A stretch of 64,000 bases of DNA, taken from positions 4,230,001 through 4,294,000 of the forward strand of contig JACCIC010000022.1 in the NCBI GenBank assembly GCA_018907035.1, given 5' to 3'. This stretch comes from Sycobia sp. Sy_11. Taxonomy: Eukaryota > Arthropoda > Insecta > Hymenoptera > Epichrysomallidae. The notes beneath the pieces were generated by a model. The model was not told the DNA's origin and did not search any database. It saw nothing but the letters and a program-made list of their open reading frames with translations. How positions within the stretch are numbered: position 1 is the first letter of the stretch; every line of letters starts with the position of its first letter. Below are positions 24,261-35,300 of the stretch, in pieces. A program made the translations under genes and the position numbers.

Positions 24261-25916
24261 TGAAGCGCCGAGTACATATGAACATTGGTTTGGCAAGATG
24301 AGCATTGAAAATTGTCACTTTTGAATAAGTTTGTCTCTACGTAACATGATGCGAAAATCGAGCTTATGTAATACCAAAATGAACTAACATAAAATGTACG
24401 TATTAAATAGAGTGACAAAAAATTATATAATTTCAAATAGATATTTGTTTAAATCTTCCTAAGGAAATAAATAATTTACTCAAATCAAATAGAATTTTCT
24501 GGTATTGAATAAATGTTTTTTAATTATATAAACTCTCTTTTAATCAAATAATTTTTTCTTGATTTAAATAAAGAATTTCTTGAAAATGAAAATTAAATTT
24601 AGAAGGATGTCAAAAAATCCTTAAAATCAGATGATAAAAACAAGCATTTAGTTCAATTTGCCTAATAGAACTTGGGAATAATGTTGCGCATTGTTTATTA
24701 TTGTCTACAAGGAGGCCTCCAATCTTGGATAACATATTTTAAAGAATTTTCTTCAATCTCGGTCTTAGTGCTTATATATGTTTTTAACTTCTAATAAATA
24801 CACAAATAAGTACTCAAAAACAGATTTTTTTTAATTTCTTTTAAACTTATTCTCTTTTTACTGTACCCTAACAGATGTATAGCAAAAAATTTTCTATTAA
24901 TCATTTGTAATCGAAAGATCTCTATAAATATAGTTTATTATTCATTTTGTTTTGCAATCGGATTTATATTAAAAAATGTAAAAATAGTTTTTAATTATCA
25001 AATCATTCCTTTCACCTTTCCATAATTCAAAAATTAGTATATGTATTAAATACGTACTAAAAATCTTAGTTACTTTTTAAAACTATAGTAAAAGTCATTT
25101 TTCCTTAGTAAAATAATTTTCGAATATTTTCCGAAATGCTTCAATGTTATTCATTTATTATTGAAAATAAATACATTTGATTCTACCTATACATACAATA
25201 GATATTGTATAATATATTTTTAAAAATAACACTTGATTATGTTTTATCAATGTTTATTCATTTATATATACTATTGTATCTTTTATAGAATTTTATAAAA
25301 TTTCATTACAGCAGAAAGTTTACTATAGTATATTAAAACTACATTACACTTATATCTAACCAATGAAGAACCAAGAACTCATATACGCTATAGTTGACGA
25401 AAACCTTAAATATTAAACGCTAGAACTCAACTTTTCAAAATAGTTGCGCGCGCAACAGCTATCCGTCCGTGCATTTAAGTCCCCGCATAGGAACAAGACG
25501 AAAAATAACCTTTTAACCAACAAAGTTTTATTAAATTGTAATTTTCTAAATAATGTGCTTATATATTTCAGTAAACTATGCCTTTATTAGTTAATTAATA
25601 ATGATATTACGTAAGTAGAATATCATAGTATTAACAATAAACATGAAATTTTTTAATTATTTGATAAAAAATATTTAACAAAAAATATGAAATTCCTTTA
25701 TTTTATTTAATGGGTATAAAATTTAAATAAATATTTTTCTTTCTGAATCAATATTCAAATAAATTCCGATAAGAAACTTTTGAAAGTCAGATACATATTG
25801 TGTTTTTCGTTCAAAATAATATTTTACAGATTAATATTTTAGTCTATTATTATTATTATTATTATTGAAAAAATTCTCTTGATATTAATTAATAATAAAT
25901 AATAATCGTTGTAGGT
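24261..25916. other. AT-rich gene-free stretch
   Basis: Strongly AT-rich DNA with an (ATT)n run near 25846-25866. No gene recognised. Confidence 0.55.
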
Positions 25917-26136
25917 AGAGCAATAAAGACTACACAAGTTTGATTCTTATCGATGTTTCGATAGATAATTTTCTATTTCCATCAGACATTCAATTATATT
26001 AAGTAATTATATTATATTAATGTAATGATATTAGTCTTAAGGTGATTTAGATGAAGATAGACCGAAAACCCGATGAAGATAAAAACTGCCTATCGAAACG
26101 TTGTATAAATGAAGCTTGTGTAATCTTTATTGCTCT
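25917..26136. mobile_element. 220-bp inverted-repeat element with hammerhead-like cores
   Basis: The ends are AGAGCAATAAAGACTACACA at 25917-25936 and its inverted partner at 26115-26136 (22 bp, one mismatch). The inverted similarity extends about 67 bp inward. Each arm, read toward its outer end, contains a hammerhead-like core. On the plus strand this is CCGATGA, a GATA/TATC stem and GAAACGT (26070-26103). On the minus strand it is CTGATGG, an ATAG/CTAT stem and GAAACAT. The centre is AT-rich and non-coding. It could be a MITE or an inverted pair of Penelope-like or retrozyme ends. No clear target-site duplication was seen. Confidence 0.7.
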
Positions 26137-26886
26137 CTGTATTGACCATTATAAAGTATTATTTATTAACCATAATGAAGCACCAATAACATTATTTAGT
26201 ATTAATATTCTTTAGTAAAATACTGTAGGACCGTGACGTCGACTTTGTGAAACTTTTTTTTAATTTCTGGTATATAATAACAATATTTCTTTTCCACGTT
26301 ATTCTATTTACTTTTATTTTGTAATTTTAGTGCAACTGAATTTTTTAGTAAATTTTTTTCTTGGCACGAAAAAAAATAGCTTATTTTTCGATTAAAGAGG
26401 AAATACATGTAGACTGTAGAGTACAATGTACTATGCGTTCTGATGTAATTCTTTTCCTCTTTCAAAACTATCGCTTAAGTATGAAATTATCGCTTAAGTA
26501 TGAAATTACGTAGTTGAGGTTTGCGCATTTTCCGCATAAGCGCGTGGCAACTTAAAAATTTGCCTCTATATAGTTGTAGTCACCTTATTGTGGATATACT
26601 TGCGGAAAAGCTTCTATAGTCATTCTTATCCATTCCTTCTTTGTTCGCATGCACGTATTATTATGTATTATGTACCGAAAGCGGCAAGTTTAGAGCTTGA
26701 ATTTATTAATATATTCCATCAGCTCGATTGGTATGGAATCGATAAAGCTTTGCTGAGCGCGATCCTCAACTGTGGATCTTCTGTTTACGATCTCGCATGC
26801 ACTTCATTATGTCGCCTATTATGATCGACGCGCCTGCACCTGCCATTATATGAGCGGTGAATATGCATCCCATTGAATTTCGAAGA

Positions 26887-26924
<38 letters not shown>

Positions 26925-27200
26925 CGCGGAGTGCTTCGCTCGAGTGTTACTTAATAGGCTGGGGTTGAAATGAAATTATTAATATAGTTGAGTGACGAGG
27001 AGGAGATGGGGGTATTTATTATATATACATGAAGCCACAGCGATGGTAGAAGATGAGGAGCAGCCACCCTTTTGACCCAAAACTTGAGAAAATTTTGCAG
27101 TCTAAGGAAAATGGCCACTGAAGTGCGCTCCGTCAGCGCACAGTTTATTATCAAAGTAATTCTATAATGTTAAGAGGTTAACTCATTTATCTTGAATACC
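26137..27200. other. Gene-free stretch with moderately GC-rich segment
   Basis: A mixed-composition segment at about 26500-27170 includes a TG tract and open frames of up to 78 codons, none with a recognised domain. A 19-bp tandem duplication, TATCGCTTAAGTATGAAAT, lies at about 26469-26506. Confidence 0.4.
26890..26920. repeat. (TG)n microsatellite
   Basis: Uninterrupted TG tract followed by CG-rich sequence. Confidence 0.95.
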
Positions 27201-28649
27201 ATTTTTGATAACGCAGACGCTCGCGGAATCTTTTCCGTAAAGCAAGCGAGCTTGCAAACTAAGAGTTTGTTTTATCAATGAAAATAATTTGAATTTTTTT
27301 TATATTTAATATCAATTTGATAGACTTCTCACTATTTTTAATTAGAATTCAATAAGAATCAACATTGTTAAATCATAAAAATTTCTTTTCTGGTATTGGC
27401 TGGTTCGTTTTAGCAAGTGAAAAATTTATTATTTTATGTATTACATTTGGAATTCTAAAAATTCCTTTTCATTATATTACTAAATCTTGATGATAATCGA
27501 GAAAAGTTGCGATAGCAATACGAAAAACCTTCCTGAACTTGGCTTATCAAGTTTCGTGATATTTAATCATACTAGTTCCATAATTTTCCCTTAATTATCC
27601 ATTAATTATCTATTGAATAAGAAAATTTGATACTCTGTGGTGTTTCTTCGTAAACCAATCGAGCAACAAAATATTTTATAAGATAATATATTATAAGTAT
27701 ATTATTAATGTACATTAATATATAACATAAATAGTATAACATAAATTATTTTATGAAATAATAACTTGAGAACAACTTATCCATTATTTCGCATTGTTCT
27801 ATACTTGCATTGTTTCATATTTTGGAAGTGTACAAATGCACACTTTATGTAAGATAGCTTAGCATAGTATTTTTTTGGAAATCTCATCCAATACTTAAAT
27901 TCCTGTGCGTTGAACATTCGCCTTTATTTATCCTTATTTATATTCTTTCAGCACTGATAAACTGTTGATGGTAAACAGATATTCTATTACTGAAAGAAAA
28001 AAAATTAGGTCATAGTTTTTTTTATATTGCATGTTTGTGCATAGTCAAAGTCGCAACAACCTTACTGCCCTATTAAGTACTCAGACAGGACTAATAAAAA
28101 TTCCCTCTACCAATCTGTTAATGCATCATTAGAGAAAAATTTTCCAACATCATAAAGAGACAATATGAAATAAATTTTCAGTTATGTGATCCACAAATTT
28201 TTAGAGAAAAAGACGTAGACTATGCTTTCCATCACCAAGTTTATTTTTTATCCATGGACTCATAGTTCTTAGTACTTACGTTATAATTCTTTTACTAATG
28301 CCTCAGAGTTCCAAGTTTACTTCGTCCATCAGTTTTTTCCAAAAATGTGCCTTAGTGTCGCATCACATGCGTTAAGTGTTATGTGGCAATGTTAACTCAC
28401 AAGTAGAGGCTCACCTCACCGGAGAACCAATTTCCTCCAGAAGATGAAAAATGTATTAAATATAACAAAAACCTAAAAACCTTACCATTTTTTATTCAAA
28501 TACGCCTTACCCTCCTTTATTTAATATACTCGGCACATCCCTAGTATGGGCTAGATCCTAGTCAGTATTACTGATGATTTCTTCACGTAGATAATAGTCG
28601 CCAGATCCGAGTTGGATTTCCCTACGATCATCTAATAGTCGTCTTATAT
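27201..28649. other. AT-rich gene-free stretch
   Basis: No recognisable gene, RNA or transposon. Confidence 0.5.
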
Positions 28650-28654
28650 TAATT

Positions 28655-28970
28655 ATTACTTTCTCAACTTTATTCAGATTTGCTTATGTTTTATTGATGT
28701 TAGAAAGAAAAACGTGTTTTATAGTCGAAATTTTATAAGTAGAAAACTTAAAGAAATTATCAGGCTTTCTATCTTGGATCTAGTCAGATTTCCTTAACTT
28801 CTCCCTATTTTGGAAAGAATGGCATTTTTCTAGGCGGAATCTGCCAAGTAGGAGAATTCAGGAAATGGTTAGACTTTCTGTTATGATTCTAGTTAGATTT
28901 CCTAAACTTTTTCTAATATGGGAAAGAACAATGTCTTTTCTAGCCAATACCTTATGAATACGAAAATTAG
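28655..28970. repeat. Degenerate tandem repeat, about 115-bp period
   Basis: Roughly three units share the word order [C/A]AGATTTCCTTAACTT, then GGAAAGAA, then TTTTCTAG or TTTTATAG, then a GTA-GAAAA segment. Unit starts lie near 28673, 28788 and 28879. Similar words such as AGACTAGATTTCCC recur near 29660, suggesting a scattered fourth piece. Divergence is high. Confidence 0.5.
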
Positions 28971-29022
28971 ATATATATATACACACACACACATATACAT
29001 GTATATATATATATATATATAT
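28970..29022. repeat. (AT)(AC)(AT) compound microsatellite
   Basis: AT, AC, mixed, then AT dinucleotide blocks. Confidence 0.93.
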
Positions 29023-29170
29023 AAACACCCGCAGATCCTTCCAACATGGGAAAGAATTTAAAAAATTGATTTACTATGTATGTTTTATCTTGTGTTTATA
29101 AAATTATTTTATGATTTTAAGTGCAGCATGGTCATATGCAAAGTGCAGTATAGTAATCACATATTGCGTT

Positions 29171-29243
29171 TTAGCATAGTGAATAATACGTTAGCTTGCG
29201 AATCGTAGGGTGGTGGGTTCCGATACTCAGCTGAGGTCGGAAT
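29171..29243 (+). repeat. tRNA-like sequence, probable SINE head or tRNA pseudogene
   Basis: A box A-like TAGCATAGTG (29172-29181) is followed by ACGTTAGCTTGCGAATCGTA and a box B-like GGGTTCCGATACTC (29215-29228). Spacing is as in a tRNA gene. Box B carries an extra base relative to GGTTCRANNCC, and the acceptor stem does not pair well, so a functional tRNA is unlikely. The T-run that follows at about 29243 would end Pol III transcription. It is best read as a tRNA-derived SINE relic. Confidence 0.5.
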
Positions 29244-29703
29244 TTTTTTCATCAAAATAAAATATTTATATGTTCAACACAGGTGTTTAACATTAAAATT
29301 TACAATAATTAGTGTATAAAAAATATATTAATAATTATTAATTGTTAATTTTAAATCGTAATACGTAATAATGCATATAGAAAATAATTTATAAATTCTA
29401 ATTAAATGGTATGCGTTACCTAAATACGTAAATATATTTTTTATTTTCAATAAATAAAAATGAAAAAAATCAAAAAATTCTTCACTTGATCGAGGAAACA
29501 AAATTAGAATAATATATAAATTGTCTAAATTTCTAAATGTTCTGACTAGATTCTGTCTAGTTTCTAACTTATTTTACCTACCAAAATTTAAGCTCGTTCC
29601 CTATATAAAATGCTATTAAAAGTGAGACAAATCGGAACTAGAATCAGACTAGATTTCCCTTCTGGGTCCGAACATTTGATAAGGAAAACTAACCCGATAC
29701 TAG

Positions 29704-30060
29704 TTAGATTCGAGAATGAATTTCTACACGGGTAATTGCCTGGCATTTACGAGGTATGCTTTCTACTAAATTGACGGCGTATTCTAGTGGCAATGATCTC
29801 CAGATCCGACGAATTTGGTACGACAATTGCTTCAAAGTATGTGTGTGTGTGTGTGTATCTTCCACAAACTTTCCGTTTAATATAGGCCCACACATTTTAA
29901 TAGGGTTTACATCGGGCGACTGCGACGGCCAATCTAATGTAACTATGACATATTGAGTCTTCCATTCATTATAGAGCTTGCTACGGTATTTAGGATCGTT
30001 TCGTCCTGCAGAATCCAATCTTCATTTTTTCGATGAACCATCCTTTGGCAGATATCAGTA
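29704..30060 (-). pseudogene. Tc1/mariner-type transposase C-terminal relic
   Basis: On the minus strand the frames read WILQ, then NDPKYRS, then LDWPSQSPDVNPI, then LKQLSYQIRRIWRSLP and IPRKCQAI. This is the order of the C-terminal DDE region of Tc1-like transposases, where DWPSQSPDxNPIE precedes the last catalytic acidic residue. That Glu position reads Lys here (NPIK). A one-base shift separates the WILQ and NDPK segments near 30010, and a GT microsatellite (29839-29857) replaces coding sequence after FVED. The N-terminal half and terminal repeats were not found. Confidence 0.88.
29839..29857. repeat. (GT)n microsatellite inside the transposase relic
   Basis: It translates as alternating His-Thr on the minus strand and interrupts transposase homology. 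Confidence 0.93.
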
Positions 30061-32353
30061 AAGCCTTTTTATCATTTATATTTTTATCATTTTCTCGGCA
30101 TTTAGGTTATCAATAATGCTTTAAAGGTCATATGGTGGTATGTTCGTATGCGATCTATAGATATCATAAATTTACCTACCATGAGAAATATTGCACATGA
30201 TGGAATCTTTCAAACAGTTATATGATAGAATAACTTTCATTAGCATAAAAAATTATAACGGTTTGTGTAGACTGAATGATAGAATACATTTAGGACAATG
30301 ACATAAAACTAACGGCGGTGAAGACACCAATTTCAATTGTACTGCCGATACAAGGTGGAAAAGCAACGACAAGTATCAAAGCGTTATAATGTATATAGCA
30401 GTGATGCTTGGCTTTAAGCTACCGTTCTGGGACAAAATCAAAGTTGCGTCAAAGTGCCGTCGGAACTGCTTGCGTGCTTAGTAAGGCTACAACTAACGTT
30501 CAAAACCCTTGCTCTACTAACAATATGGCATTTATTTGTAAGGATAGATAATCTATCATTTTATATAGCACAGAGGTGTTGGCAAATATACTAAAAGCTT
30601 AGAATTATAGAAAAACAATGACGAAAATTCAGCCAACACAGGATCTATACACCGCGAATTCTTACCATACAATATATAAGCCACCGAAGCCTTTTATCAC
30701 ATGTGCTATTCCTAGTGGTCTTTGAAAATAAAATAAGGTTCTCCACGAAAGTAAGATTGTTTCTAGTAGTACGAAGGCAGTAACAGGAGGAAGAGCGGTT
30801 TCCATAATGGAATTTCTATGAGAAGAATCCGTACAGCATGACTAGCCATAAGTAATATCCTCCCAAGATCGTTTTTTAACTGGCGTGATTGTCGTTAGTT
30901 GATGTGATCCTTAGACTGTTAACTCATGCAATACGGAAAACAAATAAAATACTCTATAAAATAAATAAGAATCCAAGACCGTAACGTCAAAGGTTTTAAT
31001 CTAAGTTGATTATGTTTTGTTATGATTTATTTTATCGCCGTTATCATAAAAATAAGATAGAACTCTGTATTATACAATGTGTTTAAAAAATAATAATTCA
31101 TTATTCCAAATTATAATTCGATTGATTCATGTATTTTTTTTATGAGTTTTTTTACTAATAAATAAGAAAATAGAAATATTTTCTTCAATTATAATTTATT
31201 GTCATTTTAAATGGATCAGAAAGTCCTGTGAATTTATAAGAGAGCTTTAATATTACATATATAATTTTATTCTATTTAGATATTTATTCTGATAACACTA
31301 AGTTTCGTAAAATTTGAAGGAAATAATGAAATAGGAAGAGAGTAAAAACACAAATGATGTTTTTCTAATAATAGTATTGATAAAAAATTGGAAAACAGTA
31401 TTAACAAAAACATTCAATTAAATAAATAAATAGTCGATTAAAGTAATAAATAAATAGATATTAATAGTATAAACAACATAACATTTGTTCCAAATATAAA
31501 AGGAAATCATAATTATCTAACTTACTGTAATTAATATAAATTAAATTACACTAGAGTTACGGAAGTAATAAAGCTTATACTGTAACTATCATACGGACAC
31601 AGTGCAAAATCAGAAATTTTAAACAACAATTTGGTTATAGACAATATTATTAATAACAAAGGTATTGGATTTACAAATATCAGTAACTATATACAAGTTA
31701 AAGACTCAATCATTCTTGGCGCAGTTCATATTATTATTTCATTTCAAAAACTCTTCGCTCGTTCTATCACCAAAGTCACTTTATGCCATTTCGTGAGGAT
31801 TGAAACAACTTTATCTCTACAAAACTTGATTCATTTATGAATTGCGATGCATTTCTAGTAAACATTTCATTATTGTTTAACCGCATTCTTTAAAACTCTG
31901 CTGGTTGAACAATTAACTAACAATTAATATGGTACATAAAATTCCCGAGAGTTGGAAAACACGTTAAACAATATTTTTATATTGTAGATTTAACGAATTT
32001 TCTTTAATTTTCCTAAATTGCACAAGATATTTCATCCTAAACAAAATACATTTATACAAGATATTGCTCATGTATAAAGACAATTATTTATATATCAACC
32101 GTATTAGAAATAAAACTGCAGATCATTAAAAAATTGTCTATACTGTGAAAATAAATTGGAACAATGACTTTCACGCGGTACAAAAATATTATTTTTTCAT
32201 GCAGCCGCAAATTAAAAATGCACTTCATTTATATCTGAAACGGTAGAAGCGTTACATTTTGTATAAATGATGTAGAGGTGAACGCGATGAAGATACACTG
32301 ATCTCTGCCCGAGGTTTCGTTGTAGCCTGAAAGAAATCAGTTGCTTTTTTTGA
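30061..32353. other. Gene-free stretch and Dab 3' flank
   Basis: Mixed sequence at 30.1-30.95 kb is less AT-rich and may hold unrecognised transposon debris. From 31 kb rightwards it is AT-rich. The Dab 3' UTR should occupy part of 31.2-32.35 kb, but I could not fix its end. Confidence 0.45.
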
Positions 32354-35300
32354 TCAATTAAAGAATTCATCATCGTCAAATGGATCATTGTCCCGACTGA
32401 ATATATTTATAGATTCAGATTTTTTTATATACTGATCATTTTTTCCTCTACTATTTGTATATTTTAACTGTCTCTGATTTTTCATAGGCATTGTTGTTGT
32501 ATGTTCGGGCATCTGATCTTCTAGTTCTGAACGGAATGTAAAAGCATCGTCATCAAATCTTGGATCACCGTTGAAGAAGGAATCTCTTACGCTATGTTCA
32601 GTTGTAAAACTATCTACAGGAGGATCTTTGGTATCGCAAGGCAATTCTTCAGGTGTAACTTTTAAGTCTGATCCTAACCTTTGTCTATCTGAAGTATCAC
32701 TGGATGCACTTGCAGTTGGGGTGAGTTCATCATCAAAAAAACTAGAAGCTTTATATGCTTTTTCATTTCTGACCTGATCTTTAGTTTCTCGAGGACTTCT
32801 TGGGCTTATGGGTTGTGTATTTTCGATTTCAGGGCGAATTCGACTTTCGGTATTTACGGAATCTGCTGAACGATCATTACGCTCTATGCTTTCAGTAAAA
32901 TCATCTTCAAATGGTGAATTTTGAGGTTTTGGTTGAGGTCGTGTTCGATGCCTATTTATTCTTTTACGGTGTAGACTTTCATTCTTAGAATCGGGCCCTT
33001 CAGACCAATATCTTCTATCACCCCAATTTTCAAATTCCTGGTCACTTCCCCAATAGCTTTCACGGCTTCTTGATCTATAAGGCCGATGGTATGGATCAGA
33101 ATCGTTGTCACTACATTCAGATCTTGATACTGCACATTTTGGACGAACATCTACGTACATCATTTCTCTTCCATCATTTGCACTATTTGGCCTCTTTGGC
33201 CAATGTTTTTTTCTTGAAAGATATCGAGGAGAGTCTCCTGGATGCTTCGATCCATATTCCTCTTCCCAAGTTGGAGGATAATCGTAATGTCGGTCTCTAC
33301 CTTCCCTGAAATAATGTGGATCATATTTTTTATATACTTCTCTGGGCGGATATTCTTCTTCAGGACCTCGACCTCTCCAAAACATATTGTCATCTTCGTA
33401 TCTTTTTCTTTCATATTCTCTTCTGTACCACCTGTCATCTTCTTCATAACCCATGCTCTCTTGACTACCAAATCGTTCTCTATTTTCTCGTTCTTCATCA
33501 GTCCATAATGCCATCCTTCTTTTACATTCTTCTTCGTAATATGGATGATCAGGTCCCCAAAATCCTTCTCTTTCTCCATTCCACACTCTTTGTTTTGACC
33601 TATATTTTCGATAATTTGTACATTCTTCTTCATCTTTGTAAGGAATTTTTCGATGCAATTGTCTTAATCGTTCTTCTTCCCATCTAACGTCATCGTCCCA
33701 TGTGACAGGATCTCGCATTCTATGGGCATTCACTACCCATGGAGCGCCTCTTGATTTCCGACACATTTTATCTCGAAAGGTTTTGTCTTTATTACCTTCC
33801 ATTGTTCCATCATAAAATCTTTCATCAAAGCGGGGTACGTCATATCTTGGATGTCTTACACAACACAAACCCTCGCCCTTAATTCTGCCATTACTTTCTT
33901 CGCTTTCTTCATCATCTTTCCATTCATTATCGCTTTCCCCAGAATGCCGATGTGAATTTCTTTTAGCTGGCGGTTCTCGATTAAATTCTTTTCCATCTGG
34001 AGACCATGGAGAAGATCCTCCAATAGATCCTTGACCTTCACCAGATGATTTGTCGGATTGAAATATACTTGATTCAAATTTCGCCCAATTTTCATCATCT
34101 TTCGGATTTTCTTTTTCTTGTTTTTTATTTGTAAATGCATTAAATTGTAGATGAATATCTGAATTCAACATTTTAATTTCTTCAAATATATCCATCACAG
34201 CAGTCTTTGCGTCCTCGTCTTTCTTTACTGTTAGGTTCACAGGAGTAGCTACTTGAGAAAAGGTATCTGAAAATAAACCTTGCAAATCTACTTCAACGGA
34301 AGATTTAATAGGTTCCTTATCTGGAGTAGTAGAAAAATTATCCGTCTTTATGTACGTTGATTCACTTTCATCTATGATTTCTCGTAAAGCTGCATACTTA
34401 TCACTAGATGTAGAAATTGATGGTTTTATATCTGATTTTTTATCAACAATTTTGGACAACTCATTTACTTCTTCGGCAGTAATTACAAAATTTTCAAAAG
34501 AGTCGTTACAGTCCTCATATATTCTTTTTTCTTCTGGAATTTCGTCATTGTCAGTTTTTTGAGTTTTATCATTTTGGATTATAGTTTGAGTAATTACCGG
34601 CTCATTATCATTAAAACTATCTTTATTATAATACGTTTCATTGGATTCAGACTCCTCTGGTGTACCAATTACATTTTCTTTAGTAGGTTCAACGATTTCT
34701 TCATTTGTTTTCATCTCGTAATACGTAGACACTTCTTTAGACGGATTTTCTTTAACAGGAGGCAATTTAACAGTAAGATTAGCAAGAGCTGCAATCGTTT
34801 CATCTATTTCATCACTTTGTGCATCCTCTTCAAGTTCTCCTATTTCTTCCTGTTTTTCAGATGTAATTGGTTCTTCGTCTTCACTAGATTTTTGTGTCTT
34901 TAGATCACTATTAACCTGCTCCATTTCTAGTAGCTCTCGAAATACAGCATATTTATCATAATTACTAGCATTTTCTACTTTTTGTTCCTGGTCAAACGTA
35001 GCTTTGAAAAGTGGTTCATTTGCAGTAAACGAAGTCTCTACATTTTTTGATTTTGTACTTTGTGCAATCGAACTACTATCATCATTTTTGGAAGTTCTTG
35101 TATTGGTTTCAGAAATTGTTGTTTTATCTTCTATTTTATTTTCATTTTTTGCTAATGATTCTATACATTCAGTTAATTGCTTCAGCGTTAAGCTTGTTAC
35201 TTCAGCAACTGACATGCCTAATGTTTCCGCTAAATCGGTTAAAAAAGTTGAAGTGAGTTGACTTAATGTAATTCCTTTCGTTAGATTAGCCAATTTTATT

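Noticed and set aside
29171..29243. Functional tRNA gene
   Set aside because: Box B has an extra base and no proper acceptor stem forms, so it is read as a tRNA-derived relic.
33160..33687. Open frames in other frames or on the opposite strand across the Dab large exon
   Set aside because: Shadows of the long Dab exon caused by its skewed codon composition.
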